DNA from: RGIG8767 sp045531685
GTDB taxonomy: Bacteria; Bacillota; Clostridia; Lachnospirales; Lachnospiraceae
NCBI GenBank assembly: GCA_045531685.1
Contig: JAZSEL010000013.1
Location: 1 to 9,340, forward strand
Reading direction: 5' to 3'
Length of the DNA: 9,340 nt
Below are positions 1 to 6,323 of this stretch, piece by piece. The notes beneath the pieces are model-generated. The model saw only the letters and a list, made by a program, of their open reading frames with translations, was not told the origin of the DNA and made no database searches. A program made the position numbers and the translations under genes. The first letter of the stretch is position 1. Each line of letters starts with the position of its first letter.

Positions 1-303
1 AAGGTGATTTCAGAACTAAATATCCGCTATGTGTTGGCGGATGGTCGGACACAGGTTCTCCGTCAGTCAAACGACACGCCGGCAGCGTCAGCAATTCTTC
101 CCAGTGCCTATATTGTGATTGATGTCATATCCGACGGAGAGGAGGTAACGGGATATACCATTACCGGTGGTGGATTCGGGCACGGAGTGGGTATGAGCCA
201 GAATGGTGCTTCCAATATGGCTAAAGCCGGTAAGACATGTGAAGAAATACTGGAATTTTTCTATCCGCAGGTTACGCTAAAAACATTGGAGTTTGGAGAC
301 TGA
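1..303 (+). CDS. SpoIID/LytB-domain protein, C-terminal part (5' end outside window)
   Basis: The reading frame is open from base 1 and ends at TGA 301-303, so only about the last 100 residues are present and the true start lies upstream. The end of the fragment carries the family signature: GGGFGHGVGMSQNGA, then an AG(K)TCEEILEFFYP segment, as at the C-terminus of SpoIID and LytB-type proteins. SpoIID is a lytic transglycosylase that cuts stem-peptide-free glycan strands during engulfment of the forespore; LytB-type relatives enhance autolysins. The catalytic glutamate of SpoIID lies in the missing N-terminal portion, so activity cannot be judged. It is followed after 2 nt by the YihY-family gene, which suggests co-transcription and perhaps translational coupling. 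Family membership is secure; whether it is the sporulation SpoIID itself or a vegetative paralogue cannot be told from this fragment. Confidence 0.88.
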   Translation, partial: KVISELNIRYVLADGRTQVLRQSNDTPAASAILPSAYIVIDVISDGEEVTGYTITGGGFGHGVGMSQNGASNMAKAGKTCEEILEFFYPQVTLKTLEFGD

Positions 304-305
304 AT

Positions 306-1130
306 ATGAATCGGATATATGGTATCGTCAGGGATTTTGCCAGACAATTAACCAGAGATAATATCAGTGCATATGCATCCAGCACTGCATTTTTCTTCTT
401 TTTATCCATGATGCCTACGTTGATAATCGTCTGTTCCCTTTTGCCCCTTACTTCTCTGACAGAGAAAACACTTGTGACTACAATTGTTGATATTATGCCG
501 GATTTTTTAGATACCCTGACCGCTCTGATGATCCGGCAGATGTATGAACAGTCCGGAAAAATATTGCCCATTGCCATTGTTGTTATGCTGTGGTCATCCG
601 GAAAAGGGATGTTAGCGCTTATGGTGGGACTGAATGCGGTAAATGAAGTGACGGAAAGCAGAAATTATTTTGTTCTTCGATTGGAAGCAGCATTTTATAT
701 GGTCATCACCATAGTAGCTCTATTAGTATCCCTTGTTCTTTCTGTTTTTGGAAAAACCATTGTTTTTACTATATATTCCCTGGTGTCTGATATGGGTGGA
801 TTGCTGTATTTGGTCATGCGGTTCCGTTTTTTGTTTGTGTGGTTACTTCTGATTATTTTTTTTATGATCACATACACATATGTACCCAATAAAAAAATGA
901 AAATGCGACACCAAATTCCCGGAGCAGTGTTTACTGCATTGGGCTGGAGTGCATTTTCATTTGCGTTTTCCATTTATGTGGAACGTTTTCACGGAATGAG
1001 TGCGTATGGAAGTCTTAGTACCATCATTATTATGATGTTCTGGTTATATTGCTGTATTTATATTTTATTAATAGGAGCCAATCTGAATCGTTACTTCCGG
1101 CCATTAATCCGTCTGTTAATAAGGGAATAA
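306..1130 (+). CDS. YihY/BrkB-family inner membrane protein
   Basis: This is a 274-residue polytopic membrane protein. Hydrophobic segments lie at about 27-50, 87-108, 128-150, 151-170 (weaker), 174-192, 205-225 and 236-258. The C-terminal third shows the family hallmarks: TYTYVPNKKM (190-199), RHQIPGAVFTALGW (201-214), and YGSLSTIIIMMFWLY near 234-248, followed by ILLIGANLNRYF. The N-terminal DNISAYASSTAFFFFLSMMP (18-37) matches the usual 'AaaLAYytllSlfP'-like opening. The family was once misannotated as ribonuclease BN; its molecular function is still unclear and transport roles have been proposed. ATG at 306 is preceded by GGAG at 295-298 (7 nt spacing), located inside the end of the upstream SpoIID-like gene, so the two genes are probably translated from one message. 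Length is normal for the family. Family call is firm, function unknown. Confidence 0.9.
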   Translation: MNRIYGIVRDFARQLTRDNISAYASSTAFFFFLSMMPTLIIVCSLLPLTSLTEKTLVTTIVDIMPDFLDTLTALMIRQMYEQSGKILPIAIVVMLWSSGKGMLALMVGLNAVNEVTESRNYFVLRLEAAFYMVITIVALLVSLVLSVFGKTIVFTIYSLVSDMGGLLYLVMRFRFLFVWLLLIIFFMITYTYVPNKKMKMRHQIPGAVFTALGWSAFSFAFSIYVERFHGMSAYGSLSTIIIMMFWLYCCIYILLIGANLNRYFRPLIRLLIRE

Positions 1131-1140
1131 AATCCCTTTT
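1121..1140 (+). terminator. Possible small intrinsic terminator between convergent genes
   Basis: A 6-bp stem AAGGGA (1121-1126) / TCCCTT (1133-1138) with a 6-nt loop ends in a short T run (1137-1140). It overlaps the YihY stop codon and sits exactly where that gene meets the convergent zinc-ribbon gene, whose stop lies at 1139-1141. The stem has only three G-C pairs and the T tract is short, so termination would be weak. On the minus strand the hairpin is followed by TTATTAAC, also a poor U tract. Position supports it more than strength does. Confidence 0.4.
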
Positions 1141-1843
1141 AAAAATGAAGTCTGCGCCGTACCGCTTCGCGAAGCCGTTTACGGGACAATATGGTAATTA
1201 AGGCAATGGAAATAATGGTACAAGGAACCAATACAATGGCGGACCATGTAATGTGCAAAGGTTTATCATAATGGGCCCATATTAACAGCTCCACGCCCAC
1301 ACAGAGAATAGGAACCATAATATAAAAATACAAAGCCATGGCCATAATAGAAGAAGATATCTTTTTGGTCAGCAGGGTAAAAGTGAGGATTAGCACGGTT
1401 GATAGTGCCGTAATGGGCAGAGCTAATTCAATAAGCCACGCTTTGGTGCTGGTCAAAAAAGAGAGCATATATAAATAACCGGCCATGGCAAATCCGTCAA
1501 TCAGCATAAAAGCATAAATTGGCAGCTTTGCAAATGCAATCGTAGGAATAATAACAACCCAAAGAAAAGCACATAATCCGATAATGGGAATGGACCACAG
1601 TGTTTTATGAAAGACCAAAAGATTCAGTAGTAAACAGCAAAATGCAGTGGTAGCCAAAAAAACTGTAGTAAGAATAATGACATCTTTGGATTTTACTTTT
1701 TCCGTTTCCCCTTTTTCTATTGGGAAAGGACTGATAGGTCCCATCTTTCTTAAGTCATTGGGATTGATGACAGGAGTGTTGCATAAGGGACATTTGGCTA
1801 ATATCCCGTCTAATTTTACTCCACAATTTACGCAATAAGACAT
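1139..1843 (-). CDS. Zinc-ribbon, six-helix membrane protein (DUF6320-like)
   Basis: The 234-residue product opens with a C4 zinc ribbon, MSYCVNCGVKLDG...CPLC (Cys4, Cys7, Cys18, Cys21), followed by a linker rich in charged residues (about 30-53). Six hydrophobic segments follow at about 54-78, 83-105, 108-130, 136-158, 164-190 and 198-220, and a strongly basic tail RKRLREAVRRRLHF. I chose the ATG at 1843 because GGAG lies 7 nt upstream and the zinc ribbon begins immediately; an open frame extends 22 codons further to 1909 but would overlap the upstream gene and has no family-like sequence. The layout resembles the DUF6320 proteins of Clostridia, a label recalled from memory and not searched. 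Function is unknown. It is 46 nt downstream of the acyltransferase gene on the same strand, so the two are probably one unit. A role as membrane partner of that enzyme is inference only. Confidence 0.8.
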   Translation of the reverse strand: MSYCVNCGVKLDGILAKCPLCNTPVINPNDLRKMGPISPFPIEKGETEKVKSKDVIILTTVFLATTAFCCLLLNLLVFHKTLWSIPIIGLCAFLWVVIIPTIAFAKLPIYAFMLIDGFAMAGYLYMLSFLTSTKAWLIELALPITALSTVLILTFTLLTKKISSSIMAMALYFYIMVPILCVGVELLIWAHYDKPLHITWSAIVLVPCTIISIALITILSRKRLREAVRRRLHF

Positions 1844-1847
1844 AGGT

Positions 1848-1854
1848 AATCTCC
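1848..1854 (-). promoter_or_regulatory. Ribosome binding site fixing the start of the zinc-ribbon protein gene
   Basis: On the minus strand the sequence reads TGGAGATTACCT directly before ATG (1843-1841). The GGAG core is separated by 7 nt from the ATG. The more upstream in-frame ATG near 1909 falls within the end of the preceding gene and encodes residues unlike the family, so this site decides the start. Confidence 0.6.
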
Positions 1855-1889
1855 ATTCAAAAAAACAACGGGTTTGTAGGGATAAACGG

Positions 1890-3188
1890 TTAGGTACGAT
1901 TGGATTCAATCGTAACGGGAATGCCGTCTTCCACTAATTTACGGAAGAAATATCGCTCTACATCCGATTCTACAATACAGCTACAAAAATTAACGGTAAG
2001 AATATTCTGATAGCTGATAATAGCACAATTGGTGCGGGAGGAATAAGGCACTCCCATATAGATATCATAGCGTTCCACAAAAGGTATCATATCTTCCGGC
2101 AGACGCATAACTCCCATGTTGGTAAGGCCTGCGGATGAATTTTTGTCCTGAACATTTGAATAAAAGGAACGTACGACAAAGTCTTTGATAAATAATGGGG
2201 AAATACGGGCAATGGGATGCTTTTGGGCAGCCGCATTGGTATTCATTTCCCCCATCAGATATTTTTCTTCGATGTATAAGTGCATGTAATGGTGGACATG
2301 CCTAACAATTTCCTCAAAAGAATAATCTCCAAGACGCGGGTCTATGGAAGGATATATCATAGTAATAAAATTACGTAAGGTCCGGGAAGGAAAAAACTGT
2401 CTGAGATTAATCGGCATGGCAATTTTTACCGGACGAAGCTTTAGGTGGAATTCTTTTTGCTGTTTTTGCATAAGTGCGTACAGAAGAACAGCATTCAGGT
2501 ATTCGGTTATGGTTGCGTTGTAAGATGCGGCAACGCGTTTAATATCGGATACCGGAATCACACCGTTAATTACATTAAGGGTATGGAAGACTTCTTTTGT
2601 CCCACGGACAAGATAAGCCTTTTCCGTATTACGGGGTGGTTTGTATTTTACATTGGCATAACGCATATAGGCGTCTTCCAGTTCCTCCGGATGGGGCTGT
2701 CCGTTGATATCCAAAACCGTGTATCCGTTGGAAACAGAATGCCCCTTCAGTCTAAGGTACGTTGCCGTAATGGTATTAAGAACGGTGATACCGCCATTGC
2801 CGTCTCCAAGACTGTGATGAGCTTCCATGGAAATCCGGTTTCGATAGTAATAAAAACGGAGAAGATACCGGTTGTTGCCATGAAAATGCATAGGCATACA
2901 GAAATTGCGGATATCCTTTTGGACAAAGGGGCCGGGACGGTGATTAGGTTCTAAGTAACGCCAAAAAAGACCTTTCCGCATGGAAACCTTATAGGTTGGA
3001 AAACGTTCCAGTGAAAGGTCGATTGCCTGTTGTAAAATGGCAGGGTCTATTTCTTCTTTTAAGGATACGGATAACCGATACACAGAAGAAAAATCCTTGC
3101 GCTGCAGGGTCGGATATACAATTGCGGATAAGTCCAGCTTATACCATGTAGATGCCGCATTGGCTGTTTTCTTAGTTCTCTTTTTCAT
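1890..3188 (-). CDS. HHxxxDG-motif CoA-dependent acyltransferase-like protein (alcohol acetyltransferase / condensation-domain fold)
   Basis: The 432-residue protein has the catalytic signature HHSLGDG at residues 124-130 (His124, His125, Asp129, Gly130), the HHxxxDG motif shared by chloramphenicol-acetyltransferase-fold enzymes: condensation domains, WS/DGAT wax synthases, alcohol acetyltransferases and PapA-type transferases. Other family-like features are the N-terminal 'Y.LD.SA..YP..' opening (16-26), MPINLRQFFPSRTLRNFIT (258-276) like the 'pvnlR...lgN' stretch before the second half-domain, and a 'TNMGVMRLP' segment (356-364) where relatives carry 'tN.G'. No carrier-protein or adenylation domain is attached and no NRPS genes are nearby, so a stand-alone acyl transfer to an alcohol, glycan or lipid acceptor is likelier than peptide synthesis. 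There is no signal peptide, but the N-terminus is basic (MKKRTKKT). No clear Shine-Dalgarno precedes ATG 3188. It is first in a unit with the zinc-ribbon membrane protein. Substrate unknown. Confidence 0.8.
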   Translation of the reverse strand: MKKRTKKTANAASTWYKLDLSAIVYPTLQRKDFSSVYRLSVSLKEEIDPAILQQAIDLSLERFPTYKVSMRKGLFWRYLEPNHRPGPFVQKDIRNFCMPMHFHGNNRYLLRFYYYRNRISMEAHHSLGDGNGGITVLNTITATYLRLKGHSVSNGYTVLDINGQPHPEELEDAYMRYANVKYKPPRNTEKAYLVRGTKEVFHTLNVINGVIPVSDIKRVAASYNATITEYLNAVLLYALMQKQQKEFHLKLRPVKIAMPINLRQFFPSRTLRNFITMIYPSIDPRLGDYSFEEIVRHVHHYMHLYIEEKYLMGEMNTNAAAQKHPIARISPLFIKDFVVRSFYSNVQDKNSSAGLTNMGVMRLPEDMIPFVERYDIYMGVPYSSRTNCAIISYQNILTVNFCSCIVESDVERYFFRKLVEDGIPVTIESNRT

Positions 3189-3295
3189 AGTGAAATAAGT
3201 CTACCATATTTTTAAAAAGAAAAAAAGGATTTGGCGAATAAGTGCGGAATATTAAATACAGAGTTACTAATGGTCCGGGTTCATATCAGTCAAAT

Positions 3296-3301
3296 GAGGA
3301 G
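3296..3301 (+). promoter_or_regulatory. Ribosome binding site fixing the dgt start
   Basis: GAGGAG at 3296-3301 lies 6 nt before ATG 3308. An upstream in-frame GTG at 3242 would add 22 residues, but has no comparable site and adds sequence unlike dGTPase N-termini, so ATG 3308 is preferred. Confidence 0.65.
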
Positions 3302-3307
3302 AAGAGT

Positions 3308-4312
3308 ATGACAATACGGGAAAGCTTAGAACAGTGGGAACAAGTGCACTTAAGTCCATATGCTACATTCAGTAAACAGTCAAAGGGAAGATTGCGAGAA
3401 GAAGAGCAATGTGATATCCGTCCTGTATTTCAAAGAGACAGGGACAGAATATTACATAGTAAATCGTTCCGCAGATTAAAGGATAAGACACAGGTATTCT
3501 TAACTCCGGAAGGTGACCATTACAGGACACGTTTGACTCATACCTTGGAGGTTTCCCAGAATGCCAGAACCATTGCGAAAGCATTGGGCTTAAACGAAGA
3601 ACTGGTAGAAGCGATTGCACTGGGACATGATCTTGGTCATACTCCGTTTGGGCATGCGGGAGAGCGTGCATTGAATGAGATTTGTCCATTGGGATTTGAA
3701 CATAGTGAACAGAGCCTTCGGACTGTAGATGTCTTAGAAAAGGATGGTCAGGGATTGAACCTGACATATGAAGTCCGTAACGGCATATTGAACCATCAGA
3801 CAAAGGGGACTCCGGAGACATTAGAGGGTAAGATTGTCCGTTTATCAGATAAAATTGCATACATTCATCACGATATGGATGATGCACTCCGTGCCGGAAT
3901 CCTAACAGAAAACGATGTACCGATGTCCATCCGTGAAGTAATCGGCTCAACAACCAACGAACGACTGAGCCATTTTATCCATGACATCGTGACGACCAGT
4001 CTCGGACAAAACGATATATTGATGTCTGATGCTGTCGGTAAGGCAATGAAAGACCTCCGTCAGTTTATGTTTGAACATGTATATACCAATCCTGAGGCAA
4101 AGAGTGAAGAAAGCAAAGCTGAAACGCTCATGAAAACATTATATGACTATTACCTTACACACTTTGAGGTATTGCCACGAGAGTATCACATAATGGTAGA
4201 TACAGGAGAGGCTAAAGAGAGAGTTGTTTGTGACTATGTGGGCGCAATGACCGATAGATTTGCTATTGCAAAATACGAAGAACTATTCATACCAAAATCA
4301 TGGCATGGCTAA
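3308..4312 (+). CDS. dgt: Deoxyguanosinetriphosphate triphosphohydrolase-like HD-domain protein
   Basis: This 334-residue enzyme of the HD superfamily should cleave dNTPs to the deoxynucleoside plus tripolyphosphate, trimming dNTP pools in the cytoplasm. The metal-binding pattern is complete: His78 in RTRLTHTLEVSQ, His107-Asp108 in ALGHDLGHTPFGHAGE, and Asp181 in RLSDKIAYIHHDMDDA. The N-terminal RPVFQRDRDRILHSKSFRRLKDKTQVF (38-64) and EGDHYRTRLTHT are the standard dGTPase substrate and allosteric region. The length matches the shorter, Gram-positive (type 2) dgt proteins rather than the roughly 500-residue E. coli enzyme. It reads away from the acyltransferase unit and lies upstream of dnaG on the same strand, an arrangement that places dNTP turnover beside primer synthesis. 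Preferred nucleotide cannot be told from sequence; many homologues accept several dNTPs when activated allosterically. Confidence 0.93.
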   Translation: MTIRESLEQWEQVHLSPYATFSKQSKGRLREEEQCDIRPVFQRDRDRILHSKSFRRLKDKTQVFLTPEGDHYRTRLTHTLEVSQNARTIAKALGLNEELVEAIALGHDLGHTPFGHAGERALNEICPLGFEHSEQSLRTVDVLEKDGQGLNLTYEVRNGILNHQTKGTPETLEGKIVRLSDKIAYIHHDMDDALRAGILTENDVPMSIREVIGSTTNERLSHFIHDIVTTSLGQNDILMSDAVGKAMKDLRQFMFEHVYTNPEAKSEESKAETLMKTLYDYYLTHFEVLPREYHIMVDTGEAKERVVCDYVGAMTDRFAIAKYEELFIPKSWHG

Positions 4313-4335
4313 GGCAAACTTAGTGGGTGTTGAAG

Positions 4336-4463
4336 TCTTTCATATTCCCTGACAACACCAAAGCCTTTGAACATGTCGGTACTTAGCGAGGTTTTTTCGA
4401 GCTTAGTACCGTTACATGTGAGAGGAGCGGAAGCGCCTTTGAGTAGTCAGGGAATATGAAAGA
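4336..4463. repeat. 128-nt palindromic element with 18-nt perfect terminal arms: structured RNA or MITE-like repeat
   Basis: The arms TCTTTCATATTCCCTGAC (4336-4353) and GTCAGGGAATATGAAAGA (4446-4463) are exact reverse complements. Inside them, CAAAG (4359-4363) can pair with CTTTG (4437-4441). Within that, a second arm pair ACATGT+CGGTACT (4371-4383) faces AGTACCG+TT+ACATGT (4405-4419), continuing through AGC/GCT to a G-A mismatch pair and a GTTTTTT loop. A further small hairpin may form around GCG-GAAG-CGC (4427-4436). The fold would be a long closing helix around a junction with two hairpins. It has no room for a protein, no obvious flanking target-site duplication, and its T run lies in a loop rather than after a stem, so it is not a standard terminator. 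It fills most of the dgt-dnaG gap. I do not recognise it as a named family with certainty; a dispersed repeat or a structured RNA both fit. Confidence 0.75.
4371..4419 (+). other. Internal hairpin of the palindromic element
   Basis: The stem pairs ACATGT (4371-4376) with ACATGT (4414-4419), skips a TT bulge at 4412-4413, then pairs CGGTACT (4377-4383) with AGTACCG (4405-4411). After a T-T mismatch come three pairs (4385-4387 with 4401-4403), then CGAG (4387-4390) facing CGAG (4398-4401), which forms a symmetric tandem G-A/A-G mismatch closed by C-G and G-C, and a 7-nt loop GTTTTTT. Tandem sheared G-A pairs are typical of folded RNA and would not be needed in a DNA-level palindrome. The fold is worked out by hand, not by energy calculation. 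Confidence 0.6.
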
Positions 4464-4475
4464 TGTATAAATCAA

Positions 4476-4481
4476 GTGAGG
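4476..4481 (+). promoter_or_regulatory. Ribosome binding site fixing the dnaG start
   Basis: GTGAGG at 4476-4481 resembles a Shine-Dalgarno and sits 6 nt before ATG 4488. The GTG within it could itself open the frame four codons earlier, but then no binding site would remain, and primases normally begin with a short leader before the (Y)PDE(L/I)V motif, as the ATG start gives. Confidence 0.55.
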
Positions 4482-4487
4482 TTGACT

Positions 4488-6263
4488 ATGTATTATCCGG
4501 ATGAGCTGGTGGAAGAGGTTCGTTCGAGGAATGACATTGTGGATATAGTGGGAAATTATGTGAGATTGCAGAAAAAGGGCGCCAGTTACTTTGGACTTTG
4601 CCCGTTTCATAATGAAAAATCCCCGTCATTTTCCGTTTCGCCGCAGAAGCAGATGTATTACTGTTTTGGCTGCGGGGCAGGAGGCAATGTTTTTACCTTC
4701 TTAATGAACTATGAAAATGATACATTTCCGGAAGCCATTAAGACATTGGCAGACCGGGCGGGTATCAATCTGCCGGAAATAGAATATTCAGAAGAGATGA
4801 AAAAGGAAGCGGATAAAAAGGCGCTCCTTTTAGAAATTAATAAAGAAGCTGCCCGTTATTTCTATTATCAATTGCGGGCACCACAGGGACAAATCGGACA
4901 TCAATATCTGACGAAACGTGAATTGTCGGAAGAGACCATGAAGCAGTTCGGGTTAGGATATTCCAATAAATACTCCAATGATTTGGTGCAGTACCTAAAG
5001 CAAAAGGGGTATCGGGACGAGCTGATTATCCAGGCGGGACTTGCAGCCGGTGATGAAGTGAAGGGGGTTCACGACAAATTCTGGAATCGGGTGATGTTTC
5101 CGATTCAGGATATTAACCATCGCGTAATCGGATTTGGCGGACGAGTTATGGGAGAAGGAGAACCAAAGTATCTTAACTCTCCGGAGACCATGATTTTTGA
5201 TAAGAGCCGCAATTTGTACGGTCTTAATTTTGCTAGAAGCAGCAGACGGGACCACATCATTTTGTGTGAAGGCTATATGGATGTTATTTCCATGCATCAG
5301 GCAGGATTTACGCAGGCAGTGGCATCTTTAGGAACGGCATTTACTTCGGGACAAGCTAATCTTTTACACCGGTTTACCGATACGGTTATCTTATCCTATG
5401 ACAGCGATGGTGCCGGAACCAAAGCAGCCCTTAGGGCAATCGGTATTCTAAGAGAAAACGGAATGACAGCCAGAGTTCTTAATTTGGAACCGTATAAGGA
5501 CCCGGATGAATTTATTAAAAATCTGGGGGCAGAAGCCTTTGAAGAAAGAATTAAGCAGGCAGAGAACAGCTTTTTCTTTGAACTTCGGGTATTACAAAGA
5601 GATTATAATTTGCAGGACCCGGATGAGAAGACAGCGTTCCATAAAGAAATAGCCAAAAAACTGAGTAATTTTACCGAAGAGGTAGAACGGGAAAACTATA
5701 TTGAAGCGGTAGCGGATAAATACAATATTGGTTTTGAAAATCTAAGGAATATGGTGAATCATCTGGGAAACCGACAGGGATTGATTAAGCCGCTGGAGCG
5801 TCCTAAATCGGGAATCCAGAGTAAACCAACTACACAGGATGCCATTATGCGTTCTCAGGGACTTTTACTTACCTGGCTGGTGGAAGAGCAGAATGTGTAT
5901 CCGAAGATTCGGAAATATATTTCCAAAGAGGATTTTACACAGGAGCCGTACGGAAGGGTGGCAGAGCATTTGTTTGCAGACCTTGAAAAGGGAATCTGTG
6001 AACCGGCAGCTATTATCTCTTTATTCCAGGATGAAGAGGAGCAGCGGAAAGTAGCCGCCTTGTTTAATACCAAGCTTCCGCCAATGGAGAACTTGTCGGA
6101 AAAGGAAAAAGCATTAAAGGATGTGTTGATTGCAGTCAAACGAAACAGTTATGAGGAATCAACCAAAAAGCTGGCACAGGATGTAAATGGGTTAAATCGC
6201 GTGATTGAAGGGAAAAAAGCGTTGGAAGAACTTAGTAAAACGCATATTTCTTTGCAGTCATGA
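4488..6263 (+). CDS. dnaG: DNA primase
   Basis: The 591-residue enzyme makes RNA primers for Okazaki fragments at the replication fork. Domains in order: the CHC2-type zinc-binding domain (about 1-100) with Cys38, His41, Cys59 and Cys62 in CPFHNEKSPSF...YYCFGCGAGG; the RNA-polymerase catalytic core (about 110-430), including WNRVMFPIQDINHRVIGFGGR (199-219) and the Toprim metal-binding acids Glu261 in CEGYMDV, Asp305 and Asp307 in SYDSDGAG, and the KDPDEF stretch at 337-342; and a C-terminal helicase-interacting domain (about 450-591), poorly conserved as usual, which in relatives binds DnaB. All catalytic signatures and the length are normal. The gene follows dgt across a 175-nt structured gap and precedes rpoD by 60 nt, as in the macromolecular synthesis operon. 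No clear sigma-A promoter is visible in its leader, so it may depend on transcription from upstream. Confidence 0.98.
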   Translation: MYYPDELVEEVRSRNDIVDIVGNYVRLQKKGASYFGLCPFHNEKSPSFSVSPQKQMYYCFGCGAGGNVFTFLMNYENDTFPEAIKTLADRAGINLPEIEYSEEMKKEADKKALLLEINKEAARYFYYQLRAPQGQIGHQYLTKRELSEETMKQFGLGYSNKYSNDLVQYLKQKGYRDELIIQAGLAAGDEVKGVHDKFWNRVMFPIQDINHRVIGFGGRVMGEGEPKYLNSPETMIFDKSRNLYGLNFARSSRRDHIILCEGYMDVISMHQAGFTQAVASLGTAFTSGQANLLHRFTDTVILSYDSDGAGTKAALRAIGILRENGMTARVLNLEPYKDPDEFIKNLGAEAFEERIKQAENSFFFELRVLQRDYNLQDPDEKTAFHKEIAKKLSNFTEEVERENYIEAVADKYNIGFENLRNMVNHLGNRQGLIKPLERPKSGIQSKPTTQDAIMRSQGLLLTWLVEEQNVYPKIRKYISKEDFTQEPYGRVAEHLFADLEKGICEPAAIISLFQDEEEQRKVAALFNTKLPPMENLSEKEKALKDVLIAVKRNSYEESTKKLAQDVNGLNRVIEGKKALEELSKTHISLQS

Positions 6264-6308
6264 CAAAAATAAGGAATATAGCAAAAATAATGCACGTAGA
6301 GCGTGTAC

Positions 6309-6314
6309 AGGAGG
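6309..6314 (+). promoter_or_regulatory. Strong ribosome binding site fixing the rpoD start
   Basis: A perfect AGGAGG lies at 6309-6314. ATG codons follow at 6315 (out of frame and too close), 6324 (9 nt spacing) and 6327 (12 nt). Spacing favours 6324, with the adjacent 6327 as alternative; the in-frame GTG at 6303 lies upstream of the site and is excluded. Confidence 0.75.
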
Positions 6315-6323
6315 ATGAAATAC

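Noticed and set aside
1844..1909. N-terminal extension of the zinc-ribbon protein from an ATG near 1909
   Set aside because: It would overlap the end of the acyltransferase gene, and the zinc ribbon starts right after the better placed ATG at 1843 with GGAG upstream.
2445..2954. 169-residue plus-strand open frame inside the acyltransferase gene
   Set aside because: It lies opposite the well-supported acyltransferase frame, lacks a ribosome binding site and shows no recognisable protein features.
3231..3258. Possible dgt promoter, TTGGCG at 3231-3236 with TAAATA at 3253-3258
   Set aside because: The spacing is 16 nt but both boxes match consensus only partly, and the region is AT-rich, so chance matches are expected. 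A promoter must lie in this divergent gap, but I cannot fix it.
3242..3307. 22-codon N-terminal extension of dgt from GTG 3242
   Set aside because: There is no ribosome binding site before it, the added residues do not look like a dGTPase N-terminus, and GAGGAG at 3296-3301 points clearly to ATG 3308.
3369..3953. 194-residue minus-strand open frame inside dgt
   Set aside because: It covers the conserved HD-domain coding sequence on the opposite strand, and its translation has no family-like features.
4336..4463. Hammerhead ribozyme or intrinsic terminator reading of the palindromic element
   Set aside because: CTGACAA at 4349-4355 does not match the hammerhead core CUGANGA, and there is no U tract after the outer stem; the T run is in the loop of the inner hairpin.
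6264..6323. Promoter for rpoD in the 60-nt gap after dnaG (TATAGC at 6277, AATAAT at 6286)
   Set aside because: Neither -10-like element has a convincing -35 at proper distance; read-through from dnaG is the simpler view.
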